Positions 6,387-14,842 are shown, counted from the stretch's first letter. The stretch: 34,556 nt of DNA from Rhodospirillaceae bacterium (GCA_018674495.1 JABHAA010000096.1:1-34556); one strand, 5' to 3'. Translations and numbers: made by a program. Notes: generated from the letters alone by a model not told the origin.

Positions 6387-8711
6387 TTAGCCGTTCGCCG
6401 CCGCCTGGATTGCCGCCCAGATTTTTTCAGGCGTTGCCGGCATATCGATGTGGCCGACCCCGGCGGGGGCCAGCGCGTCCTGAACCGCGTTCATGATGCC
6501 CGCCAGCCCGCCTACATTGCCGGCTTCGCCGGCGCCCTTGATGCCGAGCGGATTGACCGGCGTCGGCACCGGATTGTTGGCGCAATCGAACGAGCACATG
6601 TCATCGGCGCGCGGCATGCCGTAATCGAGGAACGATCCGGTGATCAGCTGGCCGCTTTCGTCATAGACAATGCGCTCCGACAGGGTCTGGCCCACGGCCT
6701 GGCCGATGCCGCCGTGGATCTGCCCTTCGAGGGTCAGCTTGTTGATTACCGTGCCCACATCGTCGACCACCGAATATTTCAAAATCTCGGTCTTGCCGGT
6801 GTCGGGATCGATCTCCACCTCGACCACATGGGCGCCGTTGGGAAACGTGGGAACGCCGGGATCGAAGGTGGCGGTCTCCATCAGGCCGGGCTCCATGCCT
6901 TCGGGGATCTTGCCCGGCTGATAGGCGGCGCGCGCAACCTCGGTGAAAGAAACCGTGCGGTCGGTGCCAGCCACTTTGTATTCACCGGCGGCAAATTCCA
7001 TGTCGGCGCGGGCGGCTTCGAGCAAGTGCGCGGCGATGCCGGTGCCCTTGTCGATCACCTTGTCGGCGGCCAGCGCGATGGCGGTGCCGCCAAGCACCGC
7101 CGTCCTGGATGAATAGGTGCCACCGCCCCAGGGGCTTTGGTTGGTATCGCCGAAGGCGATGCGAATATTGTCCGCATCGATACCCAGCCGGTCGGACAGG
7201 ATCACCTTGTACATGGTGTCGTGGCCCTGGCCGTGGGAGATGGAGCCGGCAATCACCGTCGCGGTGCCGGAGGGATCGAATTGCACGCGCACGGTCTCGC
7301 CGTCCATCTGCGCAGTTTGTTCGATGAAATTGGCAACCCCGATACCGCGTAGGCGGCCCCGTTCCTTGGCCTCGGCGCGCCTGGCTTCGAAGCCGGCATA
7401 GTCGCCCATCTCCAACGCCTGATCCAGATTGCGCGGGAAATCACCGGAATCGAGAGTATAGAGCAATCCGGTTTTGAACGGCATGGCCTCCGGCGGCACG
7501 CAATTGATGCGCCGTATCTCGGCCCGGTCCAGATTCAATTCGCGGGCCGCCTTGTCGATGACGCTTTCCAGAATGTATGTGGCTTCCGGGCGCCCGGCGC
7601 CCCGGTAGGGACCGATGGGCGCGGTGTTGGTAAAAACGGCGGAGGCTTCGGTATAGATGTACGGCGTCAAATACGTGCCCGCCAGACCGCCCACATGGTT
7701 GGCCGGCGATATCATTCCGCCCGGGTCCAGATAGGCGCCGACGGCGCAAGTGGACAGCACCTTCAGGGCAACGAATTTGCCGTCCGCATCCAGCCCAAGC
7801 CAGGCGTCGGCGGCCTGATCCCGGTCGTGGTAATCGGACAAATGACCCTCGGCGCGGTCGGCCACCCAGCGCACCGGGCGGCCCACCTTGGATGCCGCCC
7901 ACAGGCAGGCGTTATATTCCGGGTATTGCCCGCTTTTCATGCCGAACGAGCCGCCCACATCGCCGGCGACGACGCGCACTGAGGTTTCCGGTACGCCGAA
8001 TATGTTACCCGCAATCTGACCGCGCACGCTGTAAGGGCGCTGGGCGGCGCCATACATGACATGCTGGCCGGCATGCTTGTCATAATCGCCGATCACCGCG
8101 CGCGGCTCCATGGTGTTGGCGGTGACGCGGTTGATGACGACGCGCAGATGGGTGACGTGATGGGCTGACTTCAGCGCCGCTTCGACCGCGTCCTTGTCGC
8201 CCGCCTGATAAAAGAAGGCTTCATTGTCCGGGCAATCGGCGTGCAGCACCGGCGCGCCGTCATCCCGTGCCATGGAGCCAACGGTGAGGGCGCCCAAGGG
8301 CTCGATCTCCATATCCATGCGCTCGGCGGCGTCTTTCGCCTGATTGAGGCTTTCGGCAACGATGATCGCCACCGCATCGCCGGCGAACAGAACCTTGCCC
8401 TGCACCAAAGCCGGGCGCGGCGGGCAATAGCCGGGCTCCCCTGAGCGCGTCGTGCGCGGCTGGCCGAGGCCGAAATGGCCCATGCCGTCGGCCACCCAAT
8501 CGTCGCCGGTAAAGACGCCGAGAACGCCCGGCATCTGTTGCGCGGCGCGGGCGTCGATGGCTTTGATATTGCCGTGGCCGTGGGAAGAGCGGACAAAAAA
8601 TGCGTGGGCTTCGCGGGGCAGGCGCATATCGTCGATATAACGGCCCTGGCCCTTTAACAATCGGGGGTCCTCGGTACGCGGCACCGATTGGCCTAGCGCG
8701 AATTGTCCCAT
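6387..8711 (-). CDS. Xanthine dehydrogenase/CoxL-family molybdopterin-binding large subunit
   Basis: This is the catalytic subunit of a molybdenum hydroxylase, which inserts a water-derived oxygen into an (often N-heteroaromatic) substrate. The N-terminus has the family opener SVPRTEDPRLLKGQGRY. Further on come GGSFGMK (about residue 254), the active-site loop PYRGAGRPEA (about 365), a Q-rich MoCo contact GSISHGQGHDT and the terminal GIKGAGEAGNVGG with the catalytic Glu (about 728). The PYRGAGR loop is close to the AYRGAGR of form II CoxL-like enzymes and differs from the AYXCSFR loop of true CO dehydrogenase. The start at 8711 (774 residues) is preferred to 8735 because AGGGGA precedes it at proper spacing. 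The usual FAD and 2Fe-2S subunit genes are absent from the window. Family is certain; substrate is unknown. Confidence 0.9.
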   Translation of the reverse strand: MGQFALGQSVPRTEDPRLLKGQGRYIDDMRLPREAHAFFVRSSHGHGNIKAIDARAAQQMPGVLGVFTGDDWVADGMGHFGLGQPRTTRSGEPGYCPPRPALVQGKVLFAGDAVAIIVAESLNQAKDAAERMDMEIEPLGALTVGSMARDDGAPVLHADCPDNEAFFYQAGDKDAVEAALKSAHHVTHLRVVINRVTANTMEPRAVIGDYDKHAGQHVMYGAAQRPYSVRGQIAGNIFGVPETSVRVVAGDVGGSFGMKSGQYPEYNACLWAASKVGRPVRWVADRAEGHLSDYHDRDQAADAWLGLDADGKFVALKVLSTCAVGAYLDPGGMISPANHVGGLAGTYLTPYIYTEASAVFTNTAPIGPYRGAGRPEATYILESVIDKAARELNLDRAEIRRINCVPPEAMPFKTGLLYTLDSGDFPRNLDQALEMGDYAGFEARRAEAKERGRLRGIGVANFIEQTAQMDGETVRVQFDPSGTATVIAGSISHGQGHDTMYKVILSDRLGIDADNIRIAFGDTNQSPWGGGTYSSRTAVLGGTAIALAADKVIDKGTGIAAHLLEAARADMEFAAGEYKVAGTDRTVSFTEVARAAYQPGKIPEGMEPGLMETATFDPGVPTFPNGAHVVEVEIDPDTGKTEILKYSVVDDVGTVINKLTLEGQIHGGIGQAVGQTLSERIVYDESGQLITGSFLDYGMPRADDMCSFDCANNPVPTPVNPLGIKGAGEAGNVGGLAGIMNAVQDALAPAGVGHIDMPATPEKIWAAIQAAANG

Positions 8712-8801
8712 GCGTTTGTCCCCTGCCCATATCACTTTGGAATTTTCAGTTTGTCTGGAAACGCCGTAAGCCGCAAGGCAGACAGGGAGAGGAGAGCCGT
8801 G

Positions 8802-9929
8802 CTAACTCGAAATCGTATTTCCCGATGTTACGATGGACCCGCTCGATGTTTTCCGCTCTTCCCAGAACAGGCCGAGTTTTTCCAGCGCGGGCGCGTCCGA
8901 AACGCTGTAGATAACCGCGTCTTCCTTGGCATTTGCATTTACGTGTTCATGCCAATGATAGGAAGGAACACAGAAAACATCATTTTCGGTCCAGTCATAT
9001 TTTTTACCGTTGATGATTGTAGCACCGCTGCCTTCAATGCAGACATAAACGGTGCTGTTGGTGTGCCGGTGCGACAATGTATGCTCGCCGGGCCGAATTA
9101 GCTGCATGGAAAAATTCTGCGTCTTTTGGACCGGACCGCCGTCCATCACATTGACATAGTCGACGATGATGCCGTCGTACGGATCGCCGGTCTCGTCCCG
9201 CGTCGCATCCAATACAGAGCGAACATCCTCATACTTCCAATGCAATTGTGGTGAGCCGGTGTCGTTGCCCAATCTGGTTTGCGCAAAGCGGGGGCGGATA
9301 CCGCCGACGCCGAAATGGCGTTTCGAATAGAGGTGCGAACGGGTCGTCGATTGGCGATCCATTTTTACGCCGTTTTCCTTGTAGTCCCAGCCGAATTTTG
9401 CAGCATTGAAAAGTATGGAAACCGGGATGTCGAGCATATCAACCCAGATCATGGGCTCGTTCCCTTCGTTGCCGTGATCGTGCCAGGTGCCGCCGGGCGT
9501 GATGATCAGATCACCGCGTTCGAGGTAGCATTTTTCCCCTTCAACATTGGTGTACCCCTTGCCATCGCTTTCCAGAAGCATCCGGCTGGCGGCGGCGCTG
9601 TGAATATGCGGTGTGAAGACCTCGCCTGGATTGTAGATGCTGTAGGCACAATATTGGGTGTTGGTTGTCGAAGGGCGCGTTGGATCGCAACCGGGATTGC
9701 GCAAAATTATGCCGCGCCTATCAGCCAACTCATGGGGAACGATTTCAGCCGCGCGGTGGAGAAGCGGTTCGAACTCCGCAAATCGCCAAACATGGGGTTT
9801 TTCCCGAACCGGGGGTTCCGCCGGTTCCATATCCGCCTGGACAAGCCAAAACCCAAAGGCATCCAGCCCAACAAGGGCATTGTAAACGTCTTGCCGCTCC
9901 TGCTCGATATTGCCCACAACCTCGTTCAT
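8802..9929 (-). CDS. Bicupin ring-cleaving dioxygenase (gentisate/salicylate 1,2-dioxygenase family)
   Basis: The 375-residue protein has two cupin domains. The first (about 95-165) holds the iron-binding set His108, His110 and His150 in TPHIHS and GTWHDHG, matching the three histidines that bind Fe(II) in gentisate 1,2-dioxygenase. The second (about 275-345) has SHRHTNS and YHWHEHV. Length agrees with gentisate, 1-hydroxy-2-naphthoate and salicylate 1,2-dioxygenases, which open aromatic rings between a carboxylated and a hydroxylated carbon. It is the first gene of the minus-strand operon with the molybdenum hydroxylase and the triple RidA protein, and is divergent from an IclR regulator, a common arrangement for inducible aromatic catabolism. 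Exact substrate is unknown; a hydroxylated N-heteroaromatic acid is possible given the neighbours. Confidence 0.85.
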   Translation of the reverse strand: MNEVVGNIEQERQDVYNALVGLDAFGFWLVQADMEPAEPPVREKPHVWRFAEFEPLLHRAAEIVPHELADRRGIILRNPGCDPTRPSTTNTQYCAYSIYNPGEVFTPHIHSAAASRMLLESDGKGYTNVEGEKCYLERGDLIITPGGTWHDHGNEGNEPMIWVDMLDIPVSILFNAAKFGWDYKENGVKMDRQSTTRSHLYSKRHFGVGGIRPRFAQTRLGNDTGSPQLHWKYEDVRSVLDATRDETGDPYDGIIVDYVNVMDGGPVQKTQNFSMQLIRPGEHTLSHRHTNSTVYVCIEGSGATIINGKKYDWTENDVFCVPSYHWHEHVNANAKEDAVIYSVSDAPALEKLGLFWEERKTSSGSIVTSGNTISS

Positions 9930-9969
9930 ATTGCGCTCCTTCCCTTTTTGCTAGATCGTCTTATAAATA

Positions 9970-10011
9970 TTGACACGTCAAACAATAATATACGTAATGG
10001 CATTTCGTCAA
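9970..10011. promoter_or_regulatory. Divergent control region with candidate IclR operator
   Basis: A perfect inverted repeat TTGAC-AC-GTCAA lies at 9970-9981. On the minus strand a -35 TTGACG (10006-10011) pairs with TATTGT (9982-9987, 18-base spacing) or TATTAT (9985-9990, 15-base spacing), which would start transcription of the dioxygenase operon near the palindrome. Placement over the start site suits repression by the divergently encoded IclR protein. The intergenic region 9930-10098 is clearly AT-richer than its flanks. Operator identity is inference. Confidence 0.45.
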
Positions 10012-10098
10012 GGGAGTGCCCCGTTCAAACCGATGGCTTTATTTGCCGTCTTGTGACTAAAATTAACGTCCCGTTGTAAAACCCCGAGAAACAGCAAA

Positions 10099-10899
10099 AT
10101 GCCTGTTGCAGACGATGAAAGACTAGGCATCCAATCGGTAGAAATCGCCGCCAGAATCTTACGTGCGGTGTCCGACGCCGGCGGCCTCCTGCAGCTTCCG
10201 GAAATCTCCAAGGCGACCGGAATGCACCGTGGCAAGGTCCATCGTTACATCACAAGCCTGGCGCGGTCCGGACTTTTGCGCAAAGAGCCCGATAGCGGCG
10301 CATATGGTGTTGGTCCCCTGGCGATCTCGCTTGGTCTGGTCGGATTGCGGCGCATCAATCCCATTCGCATTGCCTACCGAGAACTTCCTGGGTTGAGCGA
10401 GACCGTCAACGAAACAGCGGTGATATCCATTTGGGGTGAAATGGGCGCCACGGTCGTTGCACTGGAAGAAAGCAGCCGGCCGATTACGTTGAACGTTCGC
10501 GTCGGATCCATATTGCCGATACAAACCAGCGCCATGGGAAAAATCTTTGAAGCCTTCCTGCCGTCCGGGATCACGGCACCGGCAATTGCGCGCGAGGCCG
10601 CCTCAACACTTCCACTGGCCGATCAATCTGGCCACGAAAGCATGCTGGAAAATATTCGCCAATGCCATCTATCCCATGTCTTGGGGACCGTGTTGCCGGG
10701 CATAAACGCGTTGGCCGCTCCGATTTTCGATCGAGACCAAAAGCTATGCCTGGTTGTCGGATTGGTTGGCAGACAAGAATCCCTTGATGTCGCGGAAGGA
10801 AGCCAGGCGGCGCTACAAATCCGCGCCTTTGCCGATAGAATTTCCGCCGAACTGGGCGCCGATGCCAGCGAAATACAAACGGGAGGAACGGCAAAATGA
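10099..10899 (+). CDS. IclR-family transcriptional regulator
   Basis: The 266-residue protein has an N-terminal winged helix-turn-helix (about 15-75; QSVEIAARILRAV, then LPEISKATGMHRGKVHRYI) and a C-terminal ligand-binding domain with the family features TAVISIWGEMGATVVALE, TSAMGKIFEAFLP and INALAAPIFD. IclR proteins sense small acids, often aromatic intermediates, and repress or activate nearby catabolic operons. It is divergent from the dioxygenase/molybdenum hydroxylase operon and overlaps the next gene by an ATGA, so it probably controls both sides of the locus, including its own operon. Confidence 0.9.
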   Translation: MPVADDERLGIQSVEIAARILRAVSDAGGLLQLPEISKATGMHRGKVHRYITSLARSGLLRKEPDSGAYGVGPLAISLGLVGLRRINPIRIAYRELPGLSETVNETAVISIWGEMGATVVALEESSRPITLNVRVGSILPIQTSAMGKIFEAFLPSGITAPAIAREAASTLPLADQSGHESMLENIRQCHLSHVLGTVLPGINALAAPIFDRDQKLCLVVGLVGRQESLDVAEGSQAALQIRAFADRISAELGADASEIQTGGTAK

Positions 10900-11786
10900 G
10901 CGCAATGAAACCGGGCGAGCGGCTTGAATTTTCGCCGATCGTCAACCGGCCAAAATTGGAATTGCCGGACGGCGGGCGGATGATTTTATGGCCGATCCTG
11001 GCTCTCGAAGTTTGGGATATCGAGCGCACCATGCCGCGCATTGTCCTGACGCCGCCGCAGGGTCAGCCCCTGACCCCCGATATCCCCAATTGGAGCTGGC
11101 ACGAATACGGCATGCGCGTTGGTGTCTGGCGGCTGATGAAGATATTCAACGATATGGGGTTAAGCCCCTGCGTCACCCTCAACGCCCGGGTTTGCGAAGA
11201 CTATCCCGCCGTCGCCCAGGCCTGCCTCGATCACGGCTGGGAGCTGAACGCCCATTCTTATGATCAGGTTGCCATGCATAAGCTGGATGACCAGAGCGCC
11301 ACTATCAACAAATCCATGGATATTATCGAGGCGTTCTCCGGCAAGCGGCCCCGGGGCTGGTTCGGGCCGGGACTCACGCAAACCTATGAGACCCTGGATT
11401 TGCTGGCGGCCGCCGGGGTCGAATATATCGGCGATATGGTCCTCGATGATCAGCCGGTCTCGCTGAAGACCGATCATGGTCCCATCGTCGCGCTGCCCTA
11501 TAACTACGAGATACACGACATCGCCCAGCAGTTGATCCAGTATCATGAATCGGAAATCTATTTTAAGCGGGCCCGGGATTACTTTGACTGCATCTATGAA
11601 GAAAGCGCCGACAACGTCCGGGTGATGTCGCTGGTGGTACATCCCTATATTTCGGGCTCGCCGCACCGGGCCAAATATATTCGCCAGACCTTGGAATATA
11701 TCCTGTCCAAGCCGGGCGTCACGGTCCTCGATGGCGAGCAGTTACTCGACTGGTTCCTTGGAACTCAAGTCGGCATCCAAAATTGA
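10896..11786 (+). CDS. Polysaccharide deacetylase (NodB/PuuE-like) family amidohydrolase
   Basis: The 296-residue protein has the NodB fold in the form found in PuuE-type cofactor-independent allantoinases and related C-N hydrolases rather than in true chitin deacetylases. Visible features are the early acidic strand LALEVWD (Asp41), TLNARVCEDYP, the NAHSYDQ motif (His120, with Gln124 where NodB enzymes have a second His), the RPRGWFGPGL motif and the C-terminal LVVHPYISGSP (His249). It starts inside the IclR stop codon (ATGA) and is followed 13 bases later by an amidase, so the two hydrolases are probably co-transcribed. Both would cleave C-N bonds, as expected late in degradation of an N-containing ring. 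Exact reaction unknown. Confidence 0.8.
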   Translation: MSAMKPGERLEFSPIVNRPKLELPDGGRMILWPILALEVWDIERTMPRIVLTPPQGQPLTPDIPNWSWHEYGMRVGVWRLMKIFNDMGLSPCVTLNARVCEDYPAVAQACLDHGWELNAHSYDQVAMHKLDDQSATINKSMDIIEAFSGKRPRGWFGPGLTQTYETLDLLAAAGVEYIGDMVLDDQPVSLKTDHGPIVALPYNYEIHDIAQQLIQYHESEIYFKRARDYFDCIYEESADNVRVMSLVVHPYISGSPHRAKYIRQTLEYILSKPGVTVLDGEQLLDWFLGTQVGIQN

Positions 11787-11799
11787 TTGGAACACCACC

Positions 11800-12993
11800 A
11801 TGCCCAATGATCCCGTAAACGCCTTCGTTCCGCACACCCCGCCGCTCTTGAAAGGCGCTGGCGCTGGCCCGCTTGCCGGGCTGACATTCGCGGTCAAGGA
11901 TTTGTACGACACGGAAGGCGACGTCACCGGCGGCGGCAATCCCCGATGGCTGGCCAGCCACGGGCCGGCCCAGAACACCTCACCCCTGGTGGCCAAATTG
12001 TTGGAGGCCGGCGCTGATATGACCGGCAAGACCATCTGCGACGAGCTGTTCTACAGCTTCACCGGCGCCAATGCCCATTACGGCACGCCGACGAATTGCC
12101 GCGCGCCTCTGCGCATGCCGGGGGGCTCGTCCTCTGGTTCCGCCGCCGCGACCGCCGCAGGGCTTTGCGACTTTGCGCTCGGCAGCGATACCGGCGGCTC
12201 GGTGCGGGCGCCGGCCAGTTTTTGCGGAATTTTCGGGCTGCGTCCAACCCATGGCCGGCTCGATTTGGCCCATGCCATGGCCATGGCGCCCAGCTTCGAT
12301 ACCGCCGGATGGTTCGCCGGTGATGCCGCGCTTCTGCAGCGCATCGGCGATATCCTGCTGGGGGCGGGCGGCGTAACCCATGGCGTGGACAAGGTGCTGG
12401 TGGCCGATTTCGCCTTTCAGCGTGCCGATGCGGGCAGTGCCGAAGCCTTGCGGGAATTCCTTGGGCGCGCGGCAGACGCCTTGGGCGGGACCGAAACACT
12501 GCCATCGGCGCCGGGGGATGTGGACTTGGACGACGCCCGCGAAGCCTTTCGCGTTATCCAGGCGTTCGAGGTTTGGGACACCTTCGGCGATTGGGTGCGC
12601 GCCGAGGCGCCCACGTTCGGGCCGGGCATAAGTGAGCGCATGGCGACGGCCGCAACCGTCACGCCTGCGGATCGGGACCAGGCCATGACGTATCGGAACA
12701 GGTTGCGGGATGCATTTGGCGATACCTTAACTCCGGGAACGGTGATGATCCTGCCGACCGCCGCCTCGCCGCCGCCTTTATTGGATACACCGGAAGACGC
12801 GCTGGACCGGTTTCGCAGCCTGTCCATGGGCTTGCTGTGCCTCGCCCCGCTCGCCGGCCTGCCGCAGATTTCGGTCCCGGCGGCTAGCCTGGACGGCGTT
12901 CCGGTTGGCCTCGGCATCATGGGATGGGAAGGCGGCGATGAAGCCCTGCTCGGCATGGCGTCGGCGCTGGCGCCCTATTGCCAGAGCTATTAA
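11800..12993 (+). CDS. Amidase signature family hydrolase
   Basis: The amidase signature is intact: catalytic Lys around residue 32 (FAVKDLYD), the Gly/Ser-rich GGSSSGSAAA with the cis-Ser near 110, and the nucleophile Ser134 in SDTGGSVRAPA, followed by GIFGLRPTHGR. The ATG at 11800 (MPNDPVN, 397 residues) is preferred over an upstream frame start at 11731, which would overlap the deacetylase gene by 56 bases. The length is on the short side for the family but both ends look complete. It would hydrolyse a carboxamide to the acid and ammonia in the cytoplasm. Its position at the end of the IclR-deacetylase operon suggests release of nitrogen from a pathway intermediate, as maleamate amidases do in pyridine catabolism, but this family is broad. 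Confidence 0.88.
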   Translation: MPNDPVNAFVPHTPPLLKGAGAGPLAGLTFAVKDLYDTEGDVTGGGNPRWLASHGPAQNTSPLVAKLLEAGADMTGKTICDELFYSFTGANAHYGTPTNCRAPLRMPGGSSSGSAAATAAGLCDFALGSDTGGSVRAPASFCGIFGLRPTHGRLDLAHAMAMAPSFDTAGWFAGDAALLQRIGDILLGAGGVTHGVDKVLVADFAFQRADAGSAEALREFLGRAADALGGTETLPSAPGDVDLDDAREAFRVIQAFEVWDTFGDWVRAEAPTFGPGISERMATAATVTPADRDQAMTYRNRLRDAFGDTLTPGTVMILPTAASPPPLLDTPEDALDRFRSLSMGLLCLAPLAGLPQISVPAASLDGVPVGLGIMGWEGGDEALLGMASALAPYCQSY

Positions 12994-13011
12994 CGCTATT
13001 GGGACGCTACG

Positions 13012-13845
13012 CTAGGAGGCGCGGCGGAAGTCCAGGATGCCCCAGGCAAGGTAGCCACGGTCGGCGCCGTCAACCCAATGCTGCAGGCCGGCAATCATGT
13101 TATCGACATAGTCCTCGCCGGAGCGGCCCACCGCTTCATCGTAGTTGTTCTGCAATTCCTGGCCGATGCGGGCATAGTGGGTGCGAAGCTGATCGGTTAA
13201 TGGCTCGATTGTGGCCTCGCCAAAGCCGCGTTTTGCCAGCTCGGCCCGATAGAAGGCAAATGACGCAAGCGTCGAAAGCTGTATCCGGTCGAGGATCGGC
13301 TGCAACACGCCGTCCGGGCAGTCATCGGACTGCATAGGGTCGGTAAAAATAAATTGGCCGTCATCGGTCAGCACGCGCCGAACTTCGTCGAGCACCCGGG
13401 TGCGCTCGCCTGAGTGCAAAATGGCATCCTGGGACCAGACGATGTCAAAGCTTGCGTCCGGTTCCGGCACATTCTCGAAATCGCCGTGCACGACGCGGAC
13501 GCGTTCCGATAATCCGGCGTCCTCGGTAAGCGTCCGGTTGAGCGCATTCTGGGTTTCCGAGAGGTTGAGGCAGGTTACATGGCAGCCAAAGCGTTCCGCC
13601 AAATAGCGCGCGGAGCCGCCGTAGCCGGCGCCCAGATCCAGGATGCGGGTGGTTGCGCTAATGCCGACCAGCTGGTCGGCCATGGTTGCCACGGTCCGGC
13701 GGCTGGCGTCGGCAATCGGCTCATCGGCACCGCTGTAAATACCGATATGGATGTCCTGGCCGCCCCATATTGTCTGATAGAAGGCGTCCGCTTGGCTGCT
13801 ATCGTAATAGGCTTCCGCCGTCTCTACCGCCGCGCTTTTAATCAT
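13012..13845 (-). CDS. sdmt: Sarcosine/dimethylglycine N-methyltransferase (SDMT)
   Basis: The 277-residue SAM-dependent methyltransferase begins at MIKSAAVETAEAYYDSSQAD. The SAM-binding motif I is LDLGAGYGG (69-77), with CHVTCLNLSETQN after it, and GDFENVPEPDASFDIVWSQD further on. This set is characteristic of SDMT, which converts sarcosine and dimethylglycine to glycine betaine. Length matches characterised halophile enzymes (about 280 residues). Its ATG lies within the last codons of the upstream glycine/sarcosine methyltransferase (8-base overlap, ATGATTAA), indicating translational coupling. A longer reading frame reaching 14055 exists but would run 218 bases into the upstream gene and encodes an unrelated leader. 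Together the pair gives de novo synthesis of the osmoprotectant betaine from glycine. Confidence 0.9.
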   Translation of the reverse strand: MIKSAAVETAEAYYDSSQADAFYQTIWGGQDIHIGIYSGADEPIADASRRTVATMADQLVGISATTRILDLGAGYGGSARYLAERFGCHVTCLNLSETQNALNRTLTEDAGLSERVRVVHGDFENVPEPDASFDIVWSQDAILHSGERTRVLDEVRRVLTDDGQFIFTDPMQSDDCPDGVLQPILDRIQLSTLASFAFYRAELAKRGFGEATIEPLTDQLRTHYARIGQELQNNYDEAVGRSGEDYVDNMIAGLQHWVDGADRGYLAWGILDFRRAS

Positions 13846-14647
13846 CGTGGTAATTTTTTTCGGCGACATGGATGAAAAAGTCCGGGTTGCTTTCCTGGTA
13901 GGTCTCCTGAAAATCACCGTAGGTCTTGATCCGCTGAAAGCCGACATCAAACAGAAGTCCACGCATATAATCTTTGCGCAAGGGGAACATGTTGAGGTGA
14001 AATTTGGAGCCGTCGGGAAACGCGTATTGGAACCGGGCCAGCGATTCGTCCACATGTTCCGGGCTGGCAGTCACCTGATCCCCACAATAATAATAGGTAT
14101 GTTTCGATGAAAAGCCTTCGTCGAGGATTGAATCGTAATTACGCTGATCGATGATCAGAACGCCGTCATATTTGAGCGCGGCGTAAAACTCGGCCAGCGC
14201 CCGGCGGCGGTCGCGTTCGTAAAACAGATGGGTAAACGAATTCCCGAGGCAGACAATGGCGTCGTACTTGCCGTGAACATCTTTATTGAGCCAGCGCCAA
14301 TCGGCGTGCACGGTATTTAAGATGAGGTTCCTCGAGCGCGCATTGTCGAACGCCTTGCTCAGCATTTCAGCATTGCCGTCGGCACTGGTAACCTCGAAGC
14401 CGGCTTTTAACAATTGGACGGAATGAAATCCCGTTCCAGTGGCCACATCGAGGATCTTGCTCTTTTCGCGCGCCTTCAGCGTATCGACGAAGAACTGCCC
14501 TTCGCTTTCGGCGCGTGCGTCCCAATCGATCAACTCGTCCCATTTCTCGACAAAGGTCTGAACATATTCTTTCTGATAATGCTCGGTGTCGCGTACTTTC
14601 AGCGGCTCGTCGCCAAAATCCTGTGTTTTCGGTTGCAATATTTGCAT
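13838..14647 (-). CDS. gsmt: Glycine/sarcosine N-methyltransferase (GSMT)
   Basis: The 269-residue protein starts with MQILQPKTQDFGDEPLKVRD and has the SAM-binding motif LDVATGTGFHS (66-76), SADGNAEML and the family-typical DAIVCLGNSFTHLF and IIDQRNYDSIL segments. These match bacterial GSMT, which methylates glycine to sarcosine and then dimethylglycine. The ATG at 14647 is preceded by GGAAG at 4-base spacing; a GTG 33 bases upstream is also in frame but has no ribosome site. It is the first gene of a two-gene operon with SDMT. The about 400-base non-coding region upstream contains several palindromes and is likely to carry its (perhaps osmotically regulated) promoter. Confidence 0.92.
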   Translation of the reverse strand: MQILQPKTQDFGDEPLKVRDTEHYQKEYVQTFVEKWDELIDWDARAESEGQFFVDTLKAREKSKILDVATGTGFHSVQLLKAGFEVTSADGNAEMLSKAFDNARSRNLILNTVHADWRWLNKDVHGKYDAIVCLGNSFTHLFYERDRRRALAEFYAALKYDGVLIIDQRNYDSILDEGFSSKHTYYYCGDQVTASPEHVDESLARFQYAFPDGSKFHLNMFPLRKDYMRGLLFDVGFQRIKTYGDFQETYQESNPDFFIHVAEKNYHDD

Positions 14648-14775
14648 AATTCTTCCGTTTAAAAAATTCCCCAATCGCACGGCACAGCGATCATTAATCC
14701 CTCACCAAACGAAATTTGGATCAGGCATTCGGTCTGAATTTTTTGACGGCTTCCCAGCGCGAATTTTGCCAGTAT

Positions 14776-14842
14776 AAAACGACACGTTTTGTCTTTGTTT
14801 TCTGTCCGCAAGTGCGGCGAGGGCAGGGCCCCCGACATGTCG
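14776..14842. promoter_or_regulatory. Cluster of three perfect palindromes upstream of GSMT
   Basis: Within 67 bases there are AAAACG-ACA-CGTTTT (14776-14790), CCGCA-AG-TGCGG (14806-14817) and CGACATGTCG (14833-14842). They lie 129-195 bases before the GSMT start. Such spacing suits binding sites of dimeric regulators, but the three sequences differ from each other, so they would not all be sites for one protein. Function is inference. Confidence 0.35.

Noticed and set aside
5583..7112. A 509-codon plus-strand open frame antisense to the molybdenum hydroxylase and triple RidA genes.
   Set aside because: Its protein is His/Arg/Gly-rich without any domain, and it is the complement of two confidently identified genes; it is a high-GC shadow frame.
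6387..8711. Assigning the molybdenum hydroxylase as aerobic CO dehydrogenase (coxL).
   Set aside because: The CO dehydrogenase active-site loop AYXCSFR is absent; the loop is PYRGAGR and the coxM/coxS genes are missing.
13846..14055. A 70-residue N-terminal extension of the dimethylglycine methyltransferase.
   Set aside because: It overlaps the upstream methyltransferase gene in another frame, and characterised SDMT proteins have the shorter start.
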